The translations under genes were made by a program, and so were the position numbers. From Micromussa lordhowensis (lineage: Eukaryota; Cnidaria; Anthozoa; Scleractinia; Lobophylliidae), in NCBI GenBank assembly GCA_964020085.1, contig OZ026600.1, positions 32,730,820-32,794,819 of the forward strand: a stretch of DNA of 64,000 bases. The letters are read 5' to 3'. Under the pieces are notes generated by a model. It was not told the DNA's origin and did no database searches. It was given only the letters and a program-made list of their open reading frames with translations. How positions within the stretch are numbered: the first letter of the stretch is position 1; each line of letters opens with the position of its first letter. Of this stretch, positions 1 through 9,783 are shown one piece after another.

Positions 1-62
1 TAGGGAAACCGGGATAAGCTCCGGCCTGATGGGCCACTTGGCTCGTATGCAGACTTTACCTA
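1..62 (+). repeat. SINE family A, 3' tail fragment
   Basis: Holds the 3' tail 'AAGCTCCGGCCTGATGGG' followed by CCACTTGGCTCGTATGCAGA, which recurs at about 6830, 29690 and 54330. The tRNA-like head lies off the left edge or is lost. Confidence 0.75.
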
Positions 63-115
63 CCTTACAAGCGCATATATCTGTCATCTTGACCTTGGTT
101 ACCAACTGTAACCAT

Positions 116-239
116 AGCCTGCGTAGCTTGGCGGTTTAAGCAATGCGAGCGGGCTAAAAAGAGCGGCCAAGCCGCGAGGAGCCTGGGGGAGAGCTCGTTA
201 TAACGCGCTCGAATTGGTAACCGCCAAGCTACGCAGGCT
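116..239. mobile_element. MITE with 21-bp inverted ends and 11-bp target duplication
   Basis: The ends are perfect inverted copies over 21 bp (116-136 and 219-239), starting AGCCTGCGTAGCTTGGCGGT. Both sides are flanked by the same 11 bp, ACTGTAACCAT (105-115 and 240-250). Perfect TIRs with a 9-11 bp duplication are typical of Mutator-like elements. The element is 124 bp and has no coding capacity. The superfamily is inferred from the duplication length only. Confidence 0.8.
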
Positions 240-303
240 ACTGTAACCATGCCTGATCACAGGGTAATTACAACTTTTACCTTGATCAAATTTCTTTTGT
301 CTT

Positions 304-1325
304 TTGCGTTTCTACGCGGCATACAACCATGCGTACTCGGTGTACGCGTATGGAATGAGGTCGTCGCCTATGCACATGATGGTACCTCAGTTTGCTGTTA
401 ATTCACTGTGGTCGGATCTTCCTATAAGTTCCACTAGTGAAGATGTATCAAATGTTGCGCAGAAGAAGAAAACCAGTCGCCAGTTCAGTCGGACTGAAAC
501 TGAAGAAAAAATCCTCGAGTTGTTCGGTGAGAGCGAAGAGAAGCTTCACTATAAAGCATAGAATTCGCCAGAATGGGAATCTATTGCAAAGCAACTGCAC
601 CAGAAGTGCAGGCGAAAACATGTTTCAAGCGCCAAGACAGCGCAGCAATGCAAACGGAAATAAAATGCGAATCTGGCATAATATTCAAAACAACCAAAGA
701 CAAACTCCTGACCACTGAATATGGAAAAGGGAGAGATGTTGAGGGTGACAACGAAGCAGAAGGCGACCTTGAGCTCAGTGGCTAAGCATTATCGGGGCAT
801 GGACGAAATTCTCGGCAAGTGAGAAGCCATCAATCCTCGACACGTGTTGGAGAGTAGTTCTCCAATCGAAGCCCAGAGTTCCCCACAAATTGATCAGGGC
901 ATCCGCGATAAAGACATTTTGAATGAGGAAGTTTGCGCTGCTGTGTCTACTCAAAAGAAGAAATTAAACTTATCCAATCCGATGATCTACCTGGCCCGTC
1001 TGGTGAAGTAGGCACTTCTGACTCAGAAGAAGACGAGTCATTGGCCTTTGCGAAGTCCTTCTTCAGCAGGGAACAAAGGCAAAAAGGGAAACTGTGCACA
1101 AGTACACCAAAGAGTACTCCAAAGAATACACCAAAGAGTCGAAAGGATGGAAAGAAAGCAGCCAGAAAGAAGGCGAAAGTAGCCAGAAAGAAGACCAAGG
1201 CAACAGCAGTAGCAGATGAGCCTACAGTGCTGTCGTTTATGCGGGAAAGAGCGCAAGAGAGAGACGAGGCGTTTGTGGAGCAAATGGCAGAAGAGAACAA
1301 CAAAAGTTTTCAATGGATGCTTTAA
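304..1325 (+). pseudogene. Decayed coding sequence, possible Myb/SANT-like protein with Lys-rich tail
   Basis: No intact gene, but a long protein-like trace runs through this stretch with stops and frame changes. The frame from 304 reads to a TAG at 559, and in the same frame the text continues (NSPEWESIAKQLHQKC) to about 660. Another frame at 720-1010 carries MDEILGK, a stop, then EAINPRHVLESSSPIEAQSS. The frame then changes again into an open 933-1325 segment with an acidic stretch (SDSEEDES), repeated 'TPKS/TPKN' units and a Lys/Arg-rich block (KKAARKKAKVARKKTKA). Helical, Glu- and Lys-rich text around 480-650 resembles a Myb/SANT or trihelix-type DNA-binding fold, but this is weak. With no introns and several breaks, it reads as a dead transposon-derived or retrocopied gene. 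The product is not identified with confidence. Confidence 0.45.
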
Positions 1326-2464
1326 AGATGCTTGGAAACATTTTGCCAATGGGAAAGAATAAAGTGCAAACCTTAACTTGTTTTAGAAAACAAGTAGAGC
1401 ATGTGCTCCACAAACTAGTGGCTCTCAAATGGCAGTCAACCGAGACACGAAACATGAATATCACCGTTTCTTTGTACCACACTCTTCATCAGCTACATAT
1501 TTGTAGTTATTCCGGCTATCATTCTATCAATATCCCACAAAATTACTGAGTTATTATCACGGCTTGTTAGAATTATATCAGTCAGGGCTTACTGCTATTT
1601 GTCCAAGATAACGTTTTCTCTGTTCAATAGTGATGCTGTACATGACTCAAATCTTGATCATACAAATGGCAAATATGCACGGGGAACTGAGGCAAGTTTT
1701 TTAACTAATCGATAAACTGACACCTCCATATAAAAGATCACGTTGAGATGTGTCATTTTAGGGTGAACAGAGACCAAGTTATGGACCTTGCTGAAACATG
1801 GTTCAAAATCGTTCCACTAAAACTAGCTAGATAAACTTTGTGATAATTTTTGAAACACGTCATGTAACCACTATTTAAAAGAAGCTGAGGTGAAAATCAA
1901 TTTGTTTTTACATTTATGAGAGTATCACAGGAAAACACACAGACCTATTTGCATGTCTTGATTGCAGTAAAACAAAAGAAAAATTAATGCTAGCGCGTAT
2001 CAATGGACCAGACAGATGCAAATTACAACGATTGTAAAAGAACATAACTAAAAAGGCATAAAGTGATGATCTTCGTATCGCGGATTATATATGTTTGGCT
2101 ACAAGTATGTTGCAATATAGATGAGTGATATTGTATCTATCGTATAAGAATGGAAATAAACTGGTTTGGACTTTTTCTTTCATTCTGTTCACTTTAAAAC
2201 CAATGAGCCGTTTAAAAATTATTTGCCCCCTGGATTTTGCTGCTGTTACTTGCTTTTCAGCCATTGCAAAAACAAACATAGCATTTTACATAAGACATCT
2301 TTTACATCTCACAATCAGTAGCAATTTATACTTACAGTTGTATTCAGTTAACTCTACGAGCTGTCATTGTCCCTACTAGATAAGTCCTCTTGAAGTCGAG
2401 GTGACCGGAAAACCCAAAGTGTAACCACAGGCAGCCCAGACGTTGAATATGATTAATATGTGAC
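1326..2464. other. No gene recognised
   Basis: AT-rich intergenic sequence. Only short chance reading frames are present; I see no splice-supported exon and no clear repeat structure. Confidence 0.5.
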
Positions 2465-2634
2465 ATAATGCGGGTGATGCTCGATATACCAAGTCAATAT
2501 ATGCACTATTGTCTCGTTCTTTTGTGTGAAGTATATTGTGTTATTGTGTAAGGGATAAGAATCATTGTTGTGTTCTTTGTGACGTAACTCGAGACTTCCT
2601 ATTCACTTGGTATATCGTGCACCAGCCCATAATG
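2465..2634. mobile_element. Degenerate MITE (imperfect inverted ends)
   Basis: The left end carries GATATACCAAGT after ATAATGCGGGTGATGCTC, and the right end carries the reverse complement ACTTGGTATATC followed by GTGCACCAGCCCATAAT. The TIRs are about 30 bp with several mismatches. No coding capacity. Confidence 0.55.
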
Positions 2635-3050
2635 CTGTTGGCGATTACGTTACAATTTTAGCCGTTTATAAGACAATGTATGAGAATGCTTCGAAAATTG
2701 CTCTAAGTGATACATGTAGAAAATAGTTTAATAAAAGTGGCTTACCTTATGTTTGCATTGCGTTTTTTTTATGTCTCTGAATTAATTATTAAACGTCTGG
2801 GTCGCCTGCTGTGTAACGCAAAATGTAGGCTCGATTGCCAGCCGCTGCTCGGGAAGGGAGCCCGCGCTCCTCCCTCGAACTCTCTTCTCGAGAAGGAACG
2901 TATTGCGGACTTGAGAGAGCGGCGGAAATCGAGCCTAACGCAAATGTGGATCCTACAATATGCAATTATGAGAATGACTACTGATAAGCATAGTCAACCT
3001 TAATGGGTTCAAGAAGCAGAAAGCTCTAAACGTAGGAATGACTTATTTAA

Positions 3051-3460
3051 GGCGGGGGTACACATGAATTTAAGTGAAATTTTGGTAAGTTTAAAGAGAG
3101 GTTGAAAGGGAAAAAAAGGGTTATGGAACACCACCAGACAGTTGCCCGACCGCACAATGGCACCCCAGGTTGTTGGGCAACTGTTTGGAGTGTGTCTACC
3201 AATTTTTTTCATTTCAAACTCTATTTTAAAACAACAACAAATCTTCAAAATTTCCTATTTCCATCAATTTTACTAATCCTTTGAGAAAAACTATTTCTCT
3301 CCAAATATACCTAAAAATCACCAAAAAATTTCCAAAACAACCCAAAACATAGATATGTGAGATGAGCAGAGAGATTCTTGATTGCTTGAAACGTAAACAA
3401 GATATTTGCATAAAAAACATAAAACCCAGCCAAAATACGACTTTCATGTGTACCCCGGCC
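3051..3460. mobile_element. TTAA-flanked MITE, copy 1 of an abutting pair
   Basis: Flanked by TTAA at 3047-3050 and 3461-3464. Ends are inverted over 17 bp with one mismatch: GGCGGGGGTACACATGA on the left, and the complement of GGCCGGGGTACACATGA on the right. An inner inverted pair around 3140-3190 (CAGTTGCCC / GGGCAACTG) adds a hairpin. TTAA target choice is the hallmark of piggyBac-type transposition; there is no transposase here. Confidence 0.8.
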
Positions 3461-3464
3461 TTAA

Positions 3465-4091
3465 GGTAATTCCTTAGTATTGCATTGCGTATCCCTGCTG
3501 CGCACGATTTTCGCGTCATTAGCGCGCGCACATGAGCGCATGCGCGTACAAAACCTTAGAGATTTCCCTCAAACTAAGCTCGATAGCGAAATAAGTGCTC
3601 CTTGAACCCCGATTTCTTGTTTTTGGTATTTGCTAAGAACAGTCCAATAAAGAGCATATTTGAAGAAGGAAAAAAGTTTGATAGTAGAACATGATTTTTT
3701 TTTGCAAAATAGTTCCATACGGGGTTTATTTTGACCAACGCGAGGACTTCAGGCTAACCACGGAACTGTCCGAAAAAGTGCAATATTCCCGCAACAAGGC
3801 AATCAAAAATGGCTTAAATGAAGCAATGCTACTTATGTAAATATAAGAAGCTTCACTTTCAAGATAAAAGTTTGTGTCTTTCAAGTAATCAAGACTTAAT
3901 TCTGTATGAAGATGATTCGAATTTTAAACGCGCAACCAATAAAAATACCAAATTTTAAGAGCCTGCTGACGCGTCAATAAGCACGGTAACCCCATGTTTT
4001 TATTGCATTTTTTGAATGGCCATATCATGAATGTTATTTATGCCATGTTTCAAAAAAAGTTTGATAGTGGAAAAATTTCAAGGGAATTACC
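3465..4091. mobile_element. TTAA-flanked MITE, copy 2, sharing a TTAA with its neighbour
   Basis: Flanked by TTAA at 3461-3464 and 4092-4095. Inverted ends read GGTAATTCC (left) and GGAATTACC (right), with a similar following base run (TTAG / AAGG). It is 627 bp, unrelated in sequence to the element on its left, and non-coding. The left TTAA also serves as the right TTAA of the 3051-3460 element. Confidence 0.75.
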
Positions 4092-4095
4092 TTAA

Positions 4096-5572
4096 GGAGA
4101 TGAAGACAGAACATGCTGGCAATCTTCAAGCGTCTTCATAAACAACATTATATGGTAAAATCTGTTACGGCTGTAACTCAGACTGAAAATACAAACTTTA
4201 AAACAAGCAGAAAAAAGTGGGATGGAAACCAGGCTTTTAATTGAAACAAACCTACTGACAAATAGCAAGTTTGTCAAGTGTAAAGTGGTAATTGTCTGTA
4301 TTTACATTTACGTCATCCAAAAAACGGACGGTGATGATAGCTAAAGATCTTGAAATTTTTTTTCTGCTAAGCGTCTTCCAGTCATATAAGAGAACTATTG
4401 CAATTGTTCTGGGATTAACGCTTAGTTTTGTCGTGGACCGGATTTGAAATTGGGTTTATATTTAAAACTATCAGATCAGTTTCTCTAAATACACTACTGA
4501 GACGAACTGTACAAAACAGGAAAATAGTAAATAAAAACAAGACACTCTCGAATGTCAGTCAACTGAAACACTGTGCTGAACATCGCTGTTTCTGTGTACT
4601 ATTCTCGGTTTTCATCAGTCACGTGATCAAAACTAAAAATCGTAACCGTTCAATAAATAAATTCAAGAATCTGGGATATGATAGATGATTGCAATATAAA
4701 CAACCTCGCCAAGAATCAGGTCTCTGCTGTTTTTAATTCGCGCGCTATTCGCAGAAGTGTGTCATCCAAATTTATAGAGATTTGTATGGGACGCCATGTT
4801 GGTGCCCATCTAGATGGGCACCAACATGGCGGCGGGAAACCAACAGAAACATCTGTCACTGAGTTTTATTACAAAAGCGTAAATTTATCTCTCGAGGAAC
4901 TCAGAAACATTAAAATAATACTTTTCCTAATACAAGAACCCGTTCAGATAGCCACATTTCCCGAAATAAGTCCCGAAATAAGTCACTTTTTAAACAACCC
5001 GGCCGTCATGTAAATGCAGCGTCACGCAAAAGCTTAGAAATTCAAGCATAACCTATCGCAAAACCAAGAACCCATTCGGGACAAAAAATCGTCTAAATAT
5101 TAATTTTCAGCTGCTCTTATACCTCGTTAAAGTAAAATATCAATAGGATCAATAGTTTTGTAGTTTGAATTTTAGTGACGTCATGTGAAAACCGGCAATT
5201 CAAATACAAAGATATCCAGTTCTCTAGATATGACTACGGGCTTTTTTATATATATCAAGCTGTCATTCCATCGATATCCCACAAAATTACTGACTCTTCG
5301 ACCAAGATAGTCATCGGTTTCATTTGCATACGGCCTTTCCTAGAATCAAATATAACATTTTTTTGCAGTTGACGCCCGGCCGGCGAACAAAGATATCGGG
5401 AGAGACTGGGAAGGACTGATCGTTTCCAGTACATTGGGTTGTTTGAAGACCGAAATGATCCTGGGAAAAAACTTGATGGCAAATGAGTCTTTTTCTATTT
5501 CAATCGTCGATTAGCGTGAAACAAGTGACAAAGTTCAGCATAAGTTTTATATTCCGTCGTTGTTTGAGGAAA
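4096..5572. other. Upstream flank of the NUDT14-like gene
   Basis: No exon recognised apart from the palindrome noted separately. The last 150 bases before 5573 should hold the promoter and 5' UTR, but I see no clear TATA box or initiator that I would call. Confidence 0.4.
4792..4831. repeat. Perfect 40-bp palindrome
   Basis: The first half, CGCCATGTTGGTGCCCATCT, is followed with no spacer by its exact reverse complement. It could be a collapsed MITE made only of its two ends, or a fixed structural motif. A similar but imperfect hairpin built on GCCGCCATGCTGGT is at 41349-41392. Confidence 0.9.
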
Positions 5573-8500
5573 ATGGAAGGACTTGAAATCTCCGAGATGC
5601 GAGTTGAACCTTGTGTGGACTCGCGCTTCATTCTGCCGTCACGAGTTGTCTTCAAACAGGTCAGTATTATATTCATAGTCCTTCACTCCTTGGTCAAACG
5701 AATCGGGTTGTATACTTTTTCTGATGTAAGTCTTGACCTTCTAGCAGCTTTATTCCTTTCCTGTTTGTATTCCTTTTTGGTTCTAACGTTCATGATTTTA
5801 TTATTTTCTCGTACAAATTCGCAGCCCCTGTTTTTAATCCAAAACTTGTGTCTCCTTCATCGTACATGTACTGTAACAACCAAAATAGCGACTGCAAGAC
5901 TTCAGCCAAATGAATGCATTTTTCATTGATTTATTCTTTGTGTTTTTATTGCAAAAAAGAATGGCTTGCTCCGAGAATGGGACTATGTCAAGGAACACGA
6001 TGAGTATGTCCTTTGACATTCTTTCATTTTACATCTACCTGCGATCAGGCTAATTATCCTCGGATACCTAGGGGGGGTTAGTGGGGCGGGGGAAAGTCAA
6101 AGCAACAAAAAAATCTACAGAGTGTTTTTTTTCCTTGCCAGCTCAGTTGGTTTTCCCATCGTTCAACTTTCTCTCGCCCCTGCCGACTGCTCCTTAAGCC
6201 TCAGGGCTTCCAAGGATGGCTAATATTCAAATTATTTACTTTTGTCATAGCAGGTTACACAGCCCCCTAAAGAGGATTTAAACATACAAACAAACTAGCC
6301 TTATCGCAGGTTATCTTTCATTACACTTGTAAGAAGACATGTAAGGTGTCTGTTGTGCTAGCAGCAAAGGATTAGCCTCTCAGCTACCACCCTCTGGACA
6401 GATTTAACTGACAGTTCTTGATAGAGCTTAATGCGAGTAAAGTGTACGGATGGGTGCGAGGTTGGGGCAAATAAATCTTGGCCATTACTGACAGATGGTC
6501 TTCAAGATAAGTTTCATGGTATTATTACAGACACTAGACAAAAGTGTAAACAAGATGATGTCTCTGGTGTAATTGATCAATTCTTCCCCTGAAGATCAAG
6601 CAATGCCTGAGATCTGAGCCAAAATATCACTTCCTGATTGTGTACAATACTCAAGCTCCATGCGGGGTGGCCTCATGGTTAGTGTGCTCGACTCCAGAAC
6701 TAACGCTCTGGGTTCGGTCCCTGGCCGGGGACATTGTGTTGTGTTCTTGGGCAAGACATCCAATCCAGGGGGAAGTAGAAATATTCCTAGCTGCTTGATC
6801 ATGCTCATGCTCATTGATCAGGATAAGCTCCAGCCTAATGAGCCACTTGGCTCGTATGAAGACTTTACCTTTACCATTTACTCAAGCTCTACAGTGATCA
6901 GTGCATTGTCTCTGTAGTGTACAAATGTACTCGTAGTAAATCACACAAAAATTCAAAACTGAGGAACATCTGAGAAGATCATCAGCAGCGCAACACAAGC
7001 CAATCTTTATAGAGCTTTGTCATCACTTCGGTTGTACGGGTTGAATTTCAGATGCTTGACTTTTCAGTGTGACTAAGTCTAAACTTGCAAGAGAGTTATT
7101 TGTTTACTCAGGCTGTTAATTACAAGTACATACTTGTATAGCACTACTTATCCTACATGTAAGTTAAGATTCAAGTTCTCCTTGACTGGCATGCTCCATA
7201 CATTTTACAAATTTGAAACCTTTCTTATAGAAGGACTCGCTGAAAAATTAAAACATTTTGTCTGTGATGCATCTTAAGTTGTCAAGCTCTTTTCTCATGA
7301 TGATGTATGGATACTATAAGGAGAAAATTGATGCAACAAGCCTAGACCAGCTGAAAGGACTATATGTTATGTAATTCTTCACGAGAGATAGGATCCTTCT
7401 GAGACTACCGAGGGACTGACACAATTATATATATTACAAAAAAACCCAATCATATCTGTCCACAATATGGGAAAAATTAAATGAGCACCACCCTTGATTA
7501 AGTGCCTCCCTTGAATAAGCAGCAACTGTCTTTTTTCCTTGACTGGCATGATCTGTACACTTTACAAATATGAACATTTCTTATAGAAGAACTTGCTGAA
7601 AAATTATCAAAACATTTTCTCTGTAATGCATCCTAAATTCTCATGCCCTTTTGTAACGATGATGTATGGATTCTATACGAGAAAATTGATGTTGATCACT
7701 GTTTAGTCATTAGATTTTATTATTTGCAATGATATCTTTTTATGCATAGAATGGTCGGGAAAGAAAATGGGACTATCTAAAAGTTCATGATAGGTACGTG
7801 AGTAATTTAGTGTCCTTTCAATACAAACAAAAGAAACAATACACAAGAGCAGAGTCTTCTTAGAACATGCATTCACTAATACACTGTAAATAGCAGCTAT
7901 TACTTAAAAAAATCAATTAACAATTATATTATTGAGATTGATTGTAAATAATTCAGATTTACTGAAGTCCAGACATGTCAAATCAGGCTTGAAAAAAGAA
8001 ATTTGCAAGCGTTATAAGAACTTACATGTATTAAATACATGTACATGTATGTATTTACACAAGATAAAAATGGGCAAGTTTACTGCATAACTGAATACTA
8101 AATTTGAATTTTTTTTCTCACAGTGTGTGCGCCCTCCTGTTCAATACTACAAGGAAGGCTTTCATCCTTGTGAAACAGTTTAGACCAGGTAATCAATTAT
8201 TAACAAAGTCTTATCCTAAGGGTGTTCCTTTACGATGATCCGAACGACAATTAATGATCCAAGATTACTCAGAGCATGGGTGCATAAAAGAAATTAAGTC
8301 GTCCTGGATCATACATGTATATACCAAAGGCATCTGCGGTCAAGTATCGATCAATACCCTCAACTGACACTCTATCAACATCTCGATCAATACTCAGTCG
8401 ACACTAGATTGACACTTGAGCAGCATCTCAATTGACGTACTCAATCGACATTCAATTGACACTCGAGAACCACTGTCGGTAGATACATGTAGTAGGCAGA

Positions 8501-9415
8501 GTGTCGACCGACTCATATGTATCAATTGACACTTGATGGCATGTCTGCAAAAATTAGTCTCTGCGAACTGTCAAAGGAGGTGTCGATTGAGGGCCGAGAC
8601 TAAGACCTTTATTGGGATGATGCAGCATTAAAGATATGGATAGGTTGTTACTGGGGCAATAGGCATTCTAGGCATCCTAGCCACTTTTTGGGAAAATGAG
8701 CCTGCATCAAATATCTCGAGCCTGAGAGCAACTTTCCAAGGTCGCAGGGATGTAGCTAAGAGCTGGTTGCCAGCTTATTTCACAGATTTCTGTCACTTGA
8801 GAGCTTATAAGTAGCTGAAACTTCACAAGGAGACAAAGATGTGAAGACGCTCTAAAGGTGCTTAGTGTTTCTTGCATCCTCCCGCGAAAACGTATTTTCC
8901 TTTGTGCTAAATAATCTTTCTTTTTATTTCCTTCAGCTGTTTACATGCACATTAACAGAAACCTCCATGAGAAAGTGTCAACTGATGGCAGTGCTGTTTC
9001 CATGAAAGCTGAAGATGTGTCACTCCCTATCACTGCTCCTTTCAGTGAAGGAGTTACCTATGAACTCTGTGCGGGAATCATTGATAAAAACATGAGCCTT
9101 GCAGGTTTAATGAGACAAGAAATTCTTGAAGAATGTGGTTATGATGTTCCAGAAGAGAACCTCCAAAAAATTGTGTCATTTCGTGGAGGAGTGGGAAGCA
9201 CAGGAGCACTGCAGAACTTCTTCTTTGCCGAGGTCACAGATGAGATGTGCGTCAACAAGGGTGGAGGAAATCTTCACGAGGGAGAGAGGATCGAAGTGTT
9301 TTATCTGCCACTAGAGAAGAGTAGAGAGTTTTTGTTTGACCAAACTAAGCAGAAACCTGCTGGGCTTATGTTTGCATTCATGTGGTACTTTAACAAATTT
9401 AAAGTATCTATATAG
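5573..9415 (+). CDS. NUDT14: NUDT14-like UDP-sugar pyrophosphatase (Nudix hydrolase)
   Basis: Spliced gene. Exons: 5573-5659; exon 2 as either 5960-6003 or 7750-7793; 8124-8188; 8937-9415. All junctions are GT-AG and keep frame. The protein starts MEGLEISEMRVEP, then WDY(V/L)K.HD, then LLFNTTRKAFILVKQFRPAVY, a close match to the vertebrate NUDT14 pattern. The Nudix motif lies in the last exon, with ELCAGIID followed by RQEILEECGY, so the metal-binding EExG glutamates are kept. The first glutamate pair of the vertebrate motif is replaced (SLAGLM). Family members hydrolyse UDP-glucose and ADP-ribose to sugar phosphate plus nucleotide monophosphate in the cytosol. The predicted length is about 224 residues, as usual for the family. 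The ATG at 5573 is the first in frame and gives the expected short N-terminus. A possible AATAAA is at 9662. Confidence 0.9.
5960..6003 (+). CDS. NUDT14: NUDT14-like alternative exon 2a
   Basis: A 44-nt exon with AG before it and GTATGT after it, encoding NGLLREWDYVKEHD and ending in phase 2. Joined to exon 3 it gives HDD at the junction. It has the same length and phases as the exon at 7750-7793, so only one of the two can be used per transcript without a frame break: including both shifts the frame. The product would differ by about seven of 15 residues. Confidence 0.75.
6660..6872 (+). mobile_element. SINE family A copy (internally deleted)
   Basis: The tRNA-like head has GGTGGCCTCATGGTTAG (A-box region) and GGTTCGGTCCC (B-box region), then GGGGACATTGTGTTGTGTTC, GGGGGAAGTAGAAATATTCC and the common tail GAGCCACTTGGCTCGTATG. 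Compared with the copy at 29475-29735 the middle (CTCTCACAGTGCC to GCATCCCATCC) is missing. It sits in the intron between exons 2a and 2b. Confidence 0.85.
7168..7695 (+). repeat. Dispersed direct duplication of about 165 bp within an intron
   Basis: The stretch 7168-7335 recurs at 7532-7695 in the same orientation: both carry CCTTGACTGGCATG, TTTCTTATAGAAG, TGCTGAAAAATT and GATGATGTATGGAT, in that order, ending GAGAAAATTGATG. There are several mismatches, so it is not recent. The two copies lie just upstream of exon 2b. Confidence 0.8.
7750..7793 (+). CDS. NUDT14: NUDT14-like alternative exon 2b
   Basis: A 44-nt exon between AG and GTACGT, encoding NGRERKWDYLKVHD. The junction with exon 3 gives HDS, the residue found at this place in vertebrate NUDT14. 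Base text around both acceptors is also similar (TTTTTAT then GCA, then AATGG), which points to duplication of the exon with its 3' splice region. Confidence 0.8.
8339..8545. repeat. Degenerate short tandem satellite
   Basis: Irregular repeats of TCAATTGACACT / TCGATCAATACTC / CAGTCGACACTAGATTGAC. Units are about 15-20 bp and diverged. Lies in the last intron of the NUDT14-like gene. Confidence 0.7.
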
Positions 9416-9534
9416 AAAAACAACACCCTGTAGTAATGTAAGCCTTTGAACAATCATCAGGGAAAATGGAAATGTGACATTGCATTATTTAATGTGTTTG
9501 TAAGTGATATTATTGTATGGCTACATGTAGCTCT

Positions 9535-9620
9535 GAGCGGGCAAGATGAATCAAATCTTGCGCTGTGATTGGCTACCCGTCAGCAGGCAAGATGGAGCTA
9601 TCTTGCCCGCTTAGGACTTA
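9535..9620. repeat. Hairpin with GCGGGCAAGAT ends
   Basis: GCGGGCAAGAT near 9536 is inverted as ATCTTGCCCGC near 9610, around a core with GTGATTGGCTACC. A related stretch with GTGATTGGCTACCTGC lies at about 57420-57510. Confidence 0.6.
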
Positions 9621-9664
9621 CCTGCTGTGTCCCGCAAGAAAAATTTCCCTGAAAGCCATATAAT

Positions 9665-9783
9665 AAAGATGGCTTGATATTGGCCTCATTCTTTTTTTTT
9701 TTGCTAGTTTATGGACCTTGACTCTGTCTCAGTCCATAAACACGCAAAAAAAAGAACGGCCAATATCCAGCCATCTTGACCTC
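9665..9783. mobile_element. Foldback MITE, family L
   Basis: The left arm AAGATGGCTTGATATTGGCC is inverted on the right as GGCCAATATCCAGCCATCTT, with poly-T / poly-A inner arms and TTTATGGACC / GTCCATAAAC. The AATAAA at 9662 lies at its edge, so the NUDT14-like poly(A) site may be transposon-derived. Confidence 0.7.

Noticed and set aside
947..1303. 118-aa minus-strand open frame
   Set aside because: Antisense shadow of the Lys-rich 933-1325 frame (poly-Phe/Leu text).
7168..7695. CRISPR-like array or satellite
   Set aside because: Only two long diverged copies, with no regular spacers.
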